Source: Eucommia ulmoides (Eukaryota > Streptophyta > Magnoliopsida > Garryales > Eucommiaceae). From it: a stretch of 64,000 bases of DNA. Under the pieces are notes generated by a model. It worked only from the letters and a program-made list of their open reading frames with translations. It did not search any database and was not told the DNA's origin. The position numbers and the translations under genes were made by a program. Where the stretch lies: assembly GCA_016647705.1 (NCBI GenBank), contig CM028328.1, forward strand, positions 2,476,501 to 2,540,500, written 5' to 3'. Positions 30,697-40,177 of this stretch are shown here, one piece after another; the stretch's first letter is position 1, and every line of letters starts with the position of its first letter.

Positions 30697-33366
30697 ATGG
30701 AGGAGGAATCCAAAGACGCTATTTTAGAGGAGAGAGAGGAGCTCATGGTTTCGCCGGCCGGCGGGATTCCGATTCGCAGAACAGGGTATTTTCTCAGACC
30801 CACAGTGTCCACCATTGACGGGCCAACAATTAGGCTTCCATCCGTTCCTTCTTCCCCTGCACCGATTTGGCCATTGAAGGTGACCTTCAATGGGTGGAGA
30901 GACCCATTACGGCAGTGGAAAAACTGGGTCAACCGAATGAGTTCGAAGTACCGTGACGTCTGGATCGATGCCGGAATCGACCAGGCCGTGTTGTGTTCCG
31001 TCTACAAAATCCGGCGAAACGAGGATTTGATATTTGGAATTTCGGAGAGGTGGTGTCTGGAGACGGATACCTTCATGTTTCCATGGGGGGAATCGACCAT
31101 CACGCTTGAAGACATGATGGTTCTCGGTGGGTTCTCTGTTCTGGGTTCCCCTGTTTTTCTTCATCCCCAGACGGCGAAATCCATGGAAGTCGAAGAACAT
31201 TTAAGCAAAACCGTGGAAGAACTCAAGAAAAAATCGAGAGCTCACAGAGCTAATCACTGCGAATGGATTAAGCATTTCATGGAAAACGATACCGGATTCG
31301 AACACGAAGCCTTTCTCTCCCTCTGGCTATCCAGGTTCGTCTTTCCCACAAACACTAATGATCTCATAGATAAACGCCTTTTCCCCATCGCTACCCTCCT
31401 CGCGGCCGGCCGCCGTGTTGCTCTAGCACCGGCGGTTCTCGCCACCATTTACAGAGACCTTAGCCTCTTGAAAGAAGCCCTTTCTTGCGCCCATGAACTC
31501 GGAAAAGGCAGATTTCTGGCTATCGCCATTGCTGCACCCATGAGATTGGTCCAAGCTTGGGCTTGGGAGAGACTACTCCCTCTCAAGCCAAAACCCAAAT
31601 CCATAAACTCCGGTGAACCCAGATTCGCGAGGTGGAACATAATCACAACAACGAAAACAGAGAACATCAGAACAGTAATCGACAATTCCGGCGATTTTTT
31701 CGAATGGAGGCCTTATACAAGGGCGATTCCCAATTGGGTTTGGCCTAAATTCTACCCAGAGGAGGAGAAATCAATCAATTTCGATCATGGTTTAGATCAT
31801 GAATTTGAATCATTCACCCGTTGCTTGAGAAGTTCCGAGCTTGTCGGGCTTGATTGTGTTGAAATTTACCTCCCACATCGAGTTTCGATGCAATTCGGAT
31901 TGGATCAAGATCTTCCCAAATGGATTTTTAGATCAAATGAAACTCGAGAAATTGCCTGGATTAATTACATAAAACCAATTTTTGATGAAAAATTGTTTGT
32001 TCCGACGAGGTTGTCTGAATCTGATGTGACGGTGCGTTACTTGAATTGGTGGAAGCATTCGGTTTCTGCTCGGAAGGATGTGAATGAATGTGTTGTGAGG
32101 AGGAAGAGGAATCCAAGGAGATCGAAGAAGTTAGCGGATGTATGCAAGGGAAAGAAAATGGGGGTCGAAAGTGTCGATATTTCTCCCAGTTTTGAAAGGA
32201 GGGAAAGAACAATGGAAGGGAAAGGAAATGGAAATGGAGAGGGAAATGATGTTAGTTTTACTGATTTTCCGCTCGGTTTCGGAAGGAATGAAAATCCATT
32301 GGGAGAGAAATCATATGGAAAGGGGGCAAGTGATGGTGTTGATTTTCCTCCCGGTTTTGGAAGGAAGGAAAAGACAACGGAAGTGAAAGGAAATGGAAAT
32401 GGAGAGAAAAATTATGTTAATTTTATTGATTTTCCGCCCGGTTTTGAAAGGAATGAAAATCCATTGGGAGAGGAATCGGAGGGAAAGGGGGCGAGTGATA
32501 GTGTTGATTTTCCTCGCGGTTTTGGAAGGAGGGAAAGCACAATAGAAAGGAAAGGAAATGAAAATGGAGAGGAAAATGATGTTGATTTTGCCGGTTTTCC
32601 TTCCGGTTTGGAAAGGAATGAAAATTCATCGGAAGAGAAATCAAATGGAAAGGAGGTCAATAGCGTTAATTTTCCTCTTGGTTTTAAAAGGAATGAAAGC
32701 ACAATGGAAGGGGAAACAAGCGGAAAGGGGGTCAATAGTGTCAATTTTCCTCTCGATCTGGAAAGGAGTGGAAGCACCACGGAAGGGAAAGGAAATGGAA
32801 ATGGTGAGGAAAATGATGTAGTTTTTATTGATTCTCCTTCCGATTTGGAAAGGAATGAAAACACGTCGGAAGGGAAATCAAACGGAAAGGGGGTCAATAG
32901 TGTCAATTTTCCTCCCGGTTTTGAATCGAGGGAAAGCACAAGGGAAGGGAAAGGAAATGAAAATGAAAGGGAAAGTGATCTTGGGTTTGCTGATTTTCCT
33001 CCCGGTTTCGAAAGGAATGGAAAAACATCGAAAGGGAAATCAAATGAAAATGGAAAGAGAAAGGGAAATGATCTCGATTTTTTCAATTTTCCTCCCGGTT
33101 TTGAAAGAAAACGTAACAAATTGAAAGCGAAATCGAGTCGAAATGAAGAGGAAAATCAAAATAAAGGGTTGGTAAATGCGAATAACATCGACAGTAGAGG
33201 ATTTGGAACCATAAAAGAATTGGAAAAACCGGTGTCGGAAACAGAAAGAAGAACAATCGAGAAACCGTGGCTTGAGCTCGAAGAAAGGATTAACGAGGCC
33301 GAAAAAATGATGAATCAACTTGAATCAGCAAAATTTAGCAACAGGTTTTTTCCTAAACCTGCCTAA
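30697..33366 (+). CDS. Plant mobile domain (PMD) protein with FPPGF repeats, array copy 1
   Basis: An intronless frame of 889 aa. The N-terminus EEREELMVSPAGG is shared with the other three copies. The plant mobile domain (PF10536, 'aminotransferase-like') spans about residues 70-450: W-x-x-W in LRQWKNWVNRM, GIDQAVLCSVYKI, ERWCLETDTFMFPWGESTITLEDMMVLGG and YLPHRVSMQFGLDQD. PMD proteins such as MAIN/MAIL1 are nuclear and act in silencing and genome integrity; the domain also occurs in transposons. From about residue 489 to 800 there are 12 degenerate FPPGF-type motifs (DFPPGFGRKE, NFPLGFKRNE and so on) separated by charged GKGNGNGE/NEEN spacers, in an alternating two-unit pattern. The end PWLELEERINEAEKMMNQLESAKFSN is a helix shared with copies 2 and 3. 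No transposase is fused, so it is a gene-type PMD. Function unknown. Confidence 0.85.
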   Translation: MEEESKDAILEEREELMVSPAGGIPIRRTGYFLRPTVSTIDGPTIRLPSVPSSPAPIWPLKVTFNGWRDPLRQWKNWVNRMSSKYRDVWIDAGIDQAVLCSVYKIRRNEDLIFGISERWCLETDTFMFPWGESTITLEDMMVLGGFSVLGSPVFLHPQTAKSMEVEEHLSKTVEELKKKSRAHRANHCEWIKHFMENDTGFEHEAFLSLWLSRFVFPTNTNDLIDKRLFPIATLLAAGRRVALAPAVLATIYRDLSLLKEALSCAHELGKGRFLAIAIAAPMRLVQAWAWERLLPLKPKPKSINSGEPRFARWNIITTTKTENIRTVIDNSGDFFEWRPYTRAIPNWVWPKFYPEEEKSINFDHGLDHEFESFTRCLRSSELVGLDCVEIYLPHRVSMQFGLDQDLPKWIFRSNETREIAWINYIKPIFDEKLFVPTRLSESDVTVRYLNWWKHSVSARKDVNECVVRRKRNPRRSKKLADVCKGKKMGVESVDISPSFERRERTMEGKGNGNGEGNDVSFTDFPLGFGRNENPLGEKSYGKGASDGVDFPPGFGRKEKTTEVKGNGNGEKNYVNFIDFPPGFERNENPLGEESEGKGASDSVDFPRGFGRRESTIERKGNENGEENDVDFAGFPSGLERNENSSEEKSNGKEVNSVNFPLGFKRNESTMEGETSGKGVNSVNFPLDLERSGSTTEGKGNGNGEENDVVFIDSPSDLERNENTSEGKSNGKGVNSVNFPPGFESRESTREGKGNENERESDLGFADFPPGFERNGKTSKGKSNENGKRKGNDLDFFNFPPGFERKRNKLKAKSSRNEEENQNKGLVNANNIDSRGFGTIKELEKPVSETERRTIEKPWLELEERINEAEKMMNQLESAKFSNRFFPKPA
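32160..33110 (+). repeat. Coding FPPGF-motif tandem repeat of PMD copy 1
   Basis: Twelve degenerate units of roughly 66-93 bp alternate between a GGAAATGGAAATGGAGAGG-type spacer and an AAATCAAATGGAAAGG-type spacer, so the repeat grew as dimers. Copies 2 and 3 keep only the last three units. Confidence 0.85.
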
Positions 33367-34397
33367 ATAACAAATTTAGACTCCCCTAAGTGTAATTAAT
33401 TTAAGGGCTTAGCATGTTCATATTCCACCCCTTAAATTGTTACTATTTAGCATTGAACCCTTTTCTTTTTTTTTTTTTCTCTTTTTTAAGATTATTGAAG
33501 TTTATGAAAATTTCCCTTTTGAAGTTGTTATCTCCTAGGATTCTAACTATTTCTTATTTTTACCTTTCGAAAAATTATGTTTTGTTCTTAGAAATTAGAA
33601 CGATCGCACAATTAACACTGTAAGGTATTGATAGAGGGGGAATTTCCGTTCGTCAACCTTCTAGCTATAAGGAAATATGATCGTTGGATCCAATTGTGGG
33701 CCAAACCGCAAATGAGCAAAATGATCCGTCGGATCTTTGATTGGTCGGCCAAATATATTATATGAAGAATTACTCGGTCCAGAAGTGAAAATTCGATAGG
33801 AAAATAATTTGACCCATCTGGCACTTGGCTTGGCCCGAGAAACAGGACGTTCAACAGATGTTTTGGGTTCTACCCACGAAAGCCAGTATGAATCAATATT
33901 TCCTGAAAATCGAGGAACAAGAAAGTAATGTTCATGTAAAGGTATAAATACAAAAATAGGCTTGAGTAAGAGGATTATTTGAAATTTTAAAACATATTAA
34001 CTTATTCTCACGTTGTATAGTTTTTAGTCAATGTTATACTGGTGTCATTTTAAGTCTTTTTAGTTGTTGTTGGTGTTCATTTTTTTAATAGTCAAGTGTT
34101 TATTTACGTCAGGTATATCCTGTCTGAAAATATTATTGTAATAATATTATAAGAAACATTATAAAAGTAAATTAATGGAGCTTGTTAAAAAAAAAAAAAA
34201 AAAAAAAGATAAAAAATAATTTTTACATATTAAAATTTAAAATATCTAAATCATGTCAAATAGGTCTAAATCAATATCTCTGTTATTTTTTATACTAAAA
34301 ATCAAATACAGAATTAGCCAAAGTAAATTCTATTATAAAAATGATTAAAAATTGATTTCATACCATTTGATTATTATATGATCGGCTAAAAAGTGAG
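33367..34397 (+). other. 3' flank of PMD copy 1; empty site for the nested insertion
   Basis: From 33367 to about 34070 this DNA is homologous to the 3' flanks of copies 2 and 3. The match is continuous across 33871-33880 (TACCCACGAA), where copies 2 and 3 are interrupted by about 7.1 kb. It ends near 34070, where the other copies carry the gag-type retroelement. A 22-nt A run lies at 34188-34207. No gene was seen. Confidence 0.7.
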
Positions 34398-34423
34398 ATT
34401 TCACGTGGTGCAAATTGCAAAAA

Positions 34424-34436
34424 GCTGTATATAATA
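34424..34436 (+). promoter_or_regulatory. Putative TATA box of PMD copy 2 (shared promoter core)
   Basis: The block from about 34398 to the ATG is conserved with 48236-48392 and 61940-62085 and contains CTGTATATAATAT here and CTATATAATATG in the other two, about 115-125 bp before the ATG, followed by GTTAGCTTAGCAT and a CT-rich leader. Confidence 0.5.
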
Positions 34437-34561
34437 TAATACATGTTAGCTTAGCATTGAAGAATCATCATCCGAAAGTAGAAGTACCGTTTCGAATTCC
34501 CCTGTTTCCAAAGCTCTCTCTCTCTCCCTCTCTCTCTCTCTACTTTCATTTGATTTCAGAA

Positions 34562-36838
34562 ATGGCGGCCTCGTCGGAAGGCGATACAATCATCGTCGAA
34601 GAGAGGGAGGAGTTGATGGTGTCACCCACCGGCAGCGGTGACCCAATTCTCAGAATCGCCCATTTCTTAAAACCCTCCATTTCCGTACCACTCTCCGATC
34701 TTCCTTCGCCTCCCAGTCCCAACCCATCTCCGCCCACTATTTTTTCCGACCCCAAGAAACGGCCGTTTAAGGTGGAGTTCAGAGGCTGGAGATGCCCGCA
34801 AAACGACTGGAAATCATGGGTTCATCGGATGCATTCTCTGCACGAATCGACGTGGAGGAACTCCGGCATTCACGACGCCGTACTGAACTCGACTTACAAA
34901 ATCGAGCGAAATGACGCCATGGTTTTTGGGTTCGCCGGAAAATGGTGTTCCGACACCAATTCCTTTGTGTTTCCTTGGGGGGAAGCGACTGTTACTCTGG
35001 AAGACATGATGGTTTTGGGGGGTTACTCTGTTTCCGGCGACTCTGTTTCTATCCCTCTGAAAAACAGAGATTTCGAAGAAATCCATGAAAAATTGCTTCA
35101 AGCTAGACTTCAACTCGTGAGAACATCTTCTCATAAAGCCACTCATTATCAATGGAAGAATCATTTCATGAACAGCGGGAGCGAAATCGAGCACGAAGCC
35201 TTCATCGCATATTGGCTCTCCAGGTATGGCTTGCCGACATCTCCGCATGACACCATTACCAAAGAGTATTTCCCCATAGCCATTCATCTAGCTAGAGGCA
35301 CTAAAATCGCACTTGCGTCTGCCGTTCTAGCTAGCATTTACAGAGATTTAAGCTTGTTGAAACAATCAATTGTGGATTCAATTAGGATTAAGAACACTGA
35401 ATTTGAACAAAAATCAAGAGAAATTGTGATTTGGGCACCTCTTCAATTGGTTCAAATTTGGGTTTGGGAGAGATTTCCATCACTCAGACCGAAACCCAAT
35501 TCGCCAATTAATCAAATTGAGCCAAGAATGGCGAGATGGAATGGATTGAAGAACAGAAAAATCGAGAATTTGAATTCGATTCTCGACTCTGCTTCAGAGG
35601 AGTTTCAATGGCGTCCATATGCAATTTCCGTGAACAAACCTTTCAAATTTTACCAAGAACATGAACAACGGGTAACGGTTGATTCGGATTTGGATGAAGA
35701 AATCGAGTCGTTTTCTCGATTTTTGAGGGTATCCGAATTGGTTGGATTTGATTGTGTAGAGCAATATCTCCCACACCGAGTTGCATTGCAATTCGGGATC
35801 GATCAAGATATTCCTCATTGTGTAGAGAGAACGAATCAAAATTCGAAAACCGGTTGGAAAAATTATACAAGGCCAATTGGGGATTCAAAATTGTATGTTC
35901 CCCCAAGGCTTTTCGAGCCTAGTGTTACTCTTCGATATTTGGAGTGGTGGAAACGATCAAACTTCGATGATTCGAAAAACATGCGGTCAAAAAAGATAAT
36001 TTTGTTAATTTCAGATGAAGACGAAGGCAGTGAGGAGGATGAAGATCACCGTGATGACGATGATAGTGATGATGACCTAACGGTCGCCGAGGCATGTAGG
36101 AAGAGAAGAAGACAAAATTGTGAGAAGTCATCTTCTTCAATTGCTGATAATGAAGATGTTGAAAACATGAAGTCTACAAAAGAACCCGAAAGAGAAATTT
36201 TCGATGGGCAATCTTCAAGTAAAAGATTAGAGGAAAACGTCATGGCAGATGAAACTAATCTTCTCGATGAGGAAGATGTAACGGTTTTGATGCTTGAAAA
36301 TCGGATTAGGAAGCTTGAAAACACGTCGGGAGGGAAATCAAACAGAAAGGGGGTCAATAGTGTAAATTTTCCTCCCGGTTTTGAATGGAGGGAAAGCACG
36401 AGGGAAGGGAAAGGAAATGGAAATGAAGAGAGAAATGATATTGGCTTTGCTGATTTTCCTCCCGGTTTCGAAAGGAATGAAAATGCATCGGAAGAGAAAT
36501 CAAATGAAAAAGGAAATGGAAAGAGAAAGGGAAATGATCTCGAGATTTGCAATTTTCCTTCTGGTTTTGAAGGCAAACATAGCAAATTGAAAGCGAAATC
36601 GAGTCGAAATGAAGAGGGAAATCAAAATATAGGGGTGATAAATGCGAATGACATCGAAAATGGAGGATTTGGAACGATAAAAGGATTGGAAAAACCAGTA
36701 TCGGAAATAGAAGGAAGAACGATCGAGATACCATGGCTTGAGCTCGAAGAAAGGATTAGGGAGGCTGAAAAAATGATGAATCAACTTGAATCAGCAAAAT
36801 TTAGCAATAGTTTTTTTTTCCTAAACCTGCCTAAATAA
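34562..36838 (+). CDS. Plant mobile domain protein, array copy 2 (intact)
   Basis: Intronless, 758 aa from MAASSEGDTI; a longer reading would begin at a TTG inside the promoter and is rejected. The PMD domain spans about residues 75-460 (FRGWRCPQNDWKSWVHRM, GIHDAVLNSTYKIERN, KWCSDTNSFVFPWGEATVTLEDMMVLGG, EQYLPHRVALQFGIDQD). It is followed by an acidic run (SDEDEGSEEDEDHRDDDDSDDD), a basic RKRRRQ that could be a nuclear signal, a short coiled segment (VLMLENRIRKLENTS), then three FPPGF-type motifs and the same C-terminal helix as copy 1. The N-terminal half is clearly diverged from copy 1, but from KLENTS onwards, including the 3' flank, it is nearly the same, so the gene is a chimera. It is the only intact member of the 13.8-kb-spaced trio. 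Confidence 0.85.
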   Translation: MAASSEGDTIIVEEREELMVSPTGSGDPILRIAHFLKPSISVPLSDLPSPPSPNPSPPTIFSDPKKRPFKVEFRGWRCPQNDWKSWVHRMHSLHESTWRNSGIHDAVLNSTYKIERNDAMVFGFAGKWCSDTNSFVFPWGEATVTLEDMMVLGGYSVSGDSVSIPLKNRDFEEIHEKLLQARLQLVRTSSHKATHYQWKNHFMNSGSEIEHEAFIAYWLSRYGLPTSPHDTITKEYFPIAIHLARGTKIALASAVLASIYRDLSLLKQSIVDSIRIKNTEFEQKSREIVIWAPLQLVQIWVWERFPSLRPKPNSPINQIEPRMARWNGLKNRKIENLNSILDSASEEFQWRPYAISVNKPFKFYQEHEQRVTVDSDLDEEIESFSRFLRVSELVGFDCVEQYLPHRVALQFGIDQDIPHCVERTNQNSKTGWKNYTRPIGDSKLYVPPRLFEPSVTLRYLEWWKRSNFDDSKNMRSKKIILLISDEDEGSEEDEDHRDDDDSDDDLTVAEACRKRRRQNCEKSSSSIADNEDVENMKSTKEPEREIFDGQSSSKRLEENVMADETNLLDEEDVTVLMLENRIRKLENTSGGKSNRKGVNSVNFPPGFEWRESTREGKGNGNEERNDIGFADFPPGFERNENASEEKSNEKGNGKRKGNDLEICNFPSGFEGKHSKLKAKSSRNEEGNQNIGVINANDIENGGFGTIKGLEKPVSEIEGRTIEIPWLELEERIREAEKMMNQLESAKFSNSFFFLNLPK

Positions 36839-37362
36839 CAAATTTAGACTCCTCTAAGTGTAATTAATTTAAGGGCTTAGCGTGTTCATATTCCACCCCT
36901 TAAATTGTTCCTATTTAGCATTGAACCCTCTCTTCTTCATCTTCATCTTTCTTTTTCTTTTTCTTTTTTCAATAAGATTATTGAAGTTTATGAAAATTTC
37001 CCTATTGAATTTGTTATCTCCAAGGATTCTAACTATTTTTCATTTTTCCCTTTTGAAAAATTATGTTTTGTTCTTAGAAATAGAACTATTGCACAACTAA
37101 CATTGTAAGGTATTGATAAAGGTGGAATTTTCGTCCATCAACCTTCTGGCTATAAAGAAACATGATGGTTGGATCCAATTGCAGGCCAAACTGCAAATGA
37201 GCATAACGATCCGTTGGATCTTTGATTAGTCGGCCAAATAGATTATATGAAGAATTACTCGGTCCAGAAGTGGAAATTCGATAGGAAATTCATCTGACCC
37301 ATGTAGCACTTAGGTTCACCTGAGAAAGAGGAGGCTAAACAGATGTTTTGCGCTCTACCCAC
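36839..37362 (+). other. 3' flank of PMD copy 2, before the nested insertion
   Basis: Homologous to 33367-33876 and to 50646-51183. The homology breaks at CTACCCAC(C)|GATCGC and resumes at 44484. No gene was seen. Confidence 0.7.
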
Positions 37363-37655
37363 CGATCGCTAAAAAATAATACAATTTTAATGGTACCGCG
37401 ATATTGATGTAATATAGTGTTCAAGTAGGGTGTAAAATCACAAGGATCGGTCTTATAATTATCGATTTCTAATTATTCTTATTTTCGAAATGAAAACAAA
37501 TATTGATTTGAGTTTTGAGTTTTAGTATAAGAAAAATAAAATACTAATAAAAAACAAATGGAAATAGATAATCAGGTTAGGAATTGCGGATTTCGTATTT
37601 TGGACTCATGTGGGTTTTGTATTTTCTTTTTAATTCAAATTCGTGTAAACGGGAA

Positions 37656-40083
37656 TGTTGATTCTAAGATTTTGATGGATAATTAAGTGTTAATATTTTT
37701 TATGGAATTAATGAATTTGTTGAGTATTTCAATGTAAAAATTTCATTGATGATATTATCATGAAGAAATTGTTGAAGATGCTAAGAATGCTAAGAAACTT
37801 TAAAAGAGTTGGACATTAAGAGAGTGAAGATTTTGATGAATCTAGGTGAAAACAACTCGGGTTAATTTTTACTCTTAATATATTCTGACTAGGATCACAC
37901 ACGATATAAAAATAAATTTATATTTACATGTGTTTTTATTAGGGTCCTAATTAGTTAACATATTTACCCTAATGTGAAATTAAAAAAGAAATGTTGACCT
38001 AAGAAAAATTAGTTTTTAAAATTGATTAAAAATGTCAACTAACTTAACCGAGAAAAGAAATTGGTTAAAGGTTGAAAATGTCAAAAATTGGAGTTGAAAT
38101 AAAATAAGAAAAAATGGTTCTAGCATTGATCGGTCAACAGACCAGGTAGGATCGGTTAACTGATGGCCGTAGGTTGGAAAATGGTGTAGTCTTTGAATCG
38201 ATCGGTCAACCGACTGCGGGGAGATCGGTCGACCTATGGCCGATACCTGAATTCTCTGAATCGATCGGTCGACAGACTATCGATGATCGATTGACCGACC
38301 TGGACTGAAAAAATGGCCTGGAGAACATCCTGAATCGAAAGGTCAACCAACTCATGAAATATCGATCGACTGACTGACGAATAATTTTGGCTTGGGCTAC
38401 AACCTAAATCGATCGGTCAACTAATGGGTATTGGTCGGTCAACCGATGGTTTTGTTTTAGGATTTCATGGATTTGATCTATAAGTAGCCGTTACTAGCCA
38501 TTTTTTGGTTAATATGTTGGAGATATTCTGGGAATTTGAACATATTATATATATTTTATTCATACTTAATTATCTCTTTTGATATTGTACACTTATTTTA
38601 AGTATTTCTAAAATTGGTCTTTTTAATATTTCCTATCTTATCGATTTGAGTTTGAGAAATTTTTAAGGGACTAAATTGAATATTTTGAAAGTTATAATTA
38701 AGTGTTTTGAATTAGGATTGAGTCATATCAATATATGGGGTCTATATGAGCTATTAAATGTCATATCTTGTAAGAACTGACCACTAGATGACTTGTTTCA
38801 AATCTATTTAAATAGACCTGCGCTTTTCATTTGTGAGATATCTCAATCATTCTATCAAGAGTTATTCAGTTCCTGAGCTTTCTGAAAATCATTATTCTGA
38901 AAACATAATGAGAGTTTACTGTGAGATTATTCTTGAGAATTGTTCTTTTAGAAAATTACTGAAAGTTTTGTGATCACCGATCTAAAGTTTTATTGCGATT
39001 CAGTTTTCATTCATTTAGTGGTATCCTGGTAAGATCGTTCCAAGCTTTTGCTTTTAATTGCTATTTGATATTATTATTTATTGCTTGAAGTTTTGATCTT
39101 TGTGAAATCGTTTTCTGAACGTTAAATTGCTTGAAAATATTTTAAACGATTTTTGGTAAAAATCAGATTAAGTGCTAAACTGTGTGCTACTCACTTATTT
39201 TAGAATCAGATTTTGAAATTCTCACTTTATTTCTATCACTAGTACTTATAGAGATATTAATCGAATTTAAATTAACTTGAGGTAATAGAATTTCTGAGTG
39301 AGAAAAACTTATCAATTTATTGTAATTGGTGAGTTGTGTGCGGATTAGATATTATTGGGAATATCTAATCAGGGGTAGATGTGTTTCAATTTCTTCCGGT
39401 AAAGAGATTGAAGTTTAATATTTTTCTAAGGTATAAAAATATTAGGCTACTCTTTTCCCTTGAAAAGTGATTGGTATAATTTTCCTGATTATAATTGAAA
39501 TTGAGTGAATTTGTAACAGTTCCATCCTTACCGGTGAAAATAATACTTGGAGTGATTTTTTGTGAGATTTGATTCTTACCTTAAGTATAAAAGAATTAGG
39601 TTAATATTTAGTTTGTGAAAAAAAATAGAGGTTCTTCTTTTGCCTATGAAAAGGAAATTGTAAAGGTTGATTCTGAGCCTATAAAAAAAAATCATTTTGT
39701 AAGGGTTTGGTTCCTACATGATTAAAGGAATCATAGTAGTTTAGTGGGTGCGAATGTTTGTGGGACTCGGAGGACTGGATTAGCCAAGAGTAATTTAGTA
39801 AATTAGGATATATCGTGATGTACTGTATTGTTATCTTCTTGTTTGGGTGTGCACTTAGATTTGAATACTTATCCTCTGTATTATTAAAATAATAATCGGT
39901 TTAAGATAAATTGATTAATTGATTATATTAATTGTTTGAAAATTTAAGTGTTATAAAGATAATTAATTAATTTAGAGTTAATTTAATTATTTGATTATTT
40001 AAGTGTTAAAAATTTATAATTTGATTTAGTTTTTTATAACTACCCAATTCACCCTCCCTCTTGGGTAGATTACTGGGCATCCA
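37656..40083 (+). mobile_element. Solo LTR, Copia (SIRE-like), unit A
   Basis: It starts TGTTGATTC and ends GGGCATCCA (TG...CA). The uninterrupted sequence GTAAACGAGTGTTTCTAAC at 43421-43439 gives the pre-insertion site; right flank GAGTG and left flank GGGAA (GAGAG in unit B) fit a mutated 5-bp duplication. Near the 3' end is CCAATTCACCCTCCCTCTTGG, a motif I associate with Copia SIRE-type LTR ends. No internal coding region is present. About 2.4 kb. Confidence 0.65.
38128..38455 (+). repeat. Array of GATCGGTCAACCGA words in the solo LTR
   Basis: About ten diverged copies of (C/G)ATCGGTC(A/G)ACCGA lie in pairs in units of 60-90 bp (near 38129, 38150, 38198, 38222, 38262, 38287, 38339, 38362, 38407, 38435). 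It is partly palindromic (GGTCGACC), but spacing and sequence are too irregular for a CRISPR array, which plants lack. Confidence 0.8.
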
Positions 40084-40177
40084 GAGTGTTTCTAATTATA
40101 AGCCGGAACTACTCAGAAAAATTTGATTTATTATTCTTCGGCATGATTTATTTTTGGTATGTAATTCCTACGTTACT

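Noticed and set aside
30398-30932. Minus-strand frames over the start of PMD copy 1
   Set aside because: They overlap the leader and conserved N-terminus in antisense and have no family signature.
32412-33119. 235-aa minus-strand frame rich in FPSLVLSL and KPGGK
   Set aside because: Mirror of the FPPGF repeat of PMD copy 1; the same shadow occurs opposite copies 2 and 3.
34415-34561. N-terminal extension of PMD copy 2
   Set aside because: It begins at a TTG, contains the putative TATA box and the CT-rich leader, and is not shared as coding sequence with copies 3 and 4.
38128-38455. CRISPR-like repeat array
   Set aside because: Units and spacers are irregular and the locus is inside a plant LTR.
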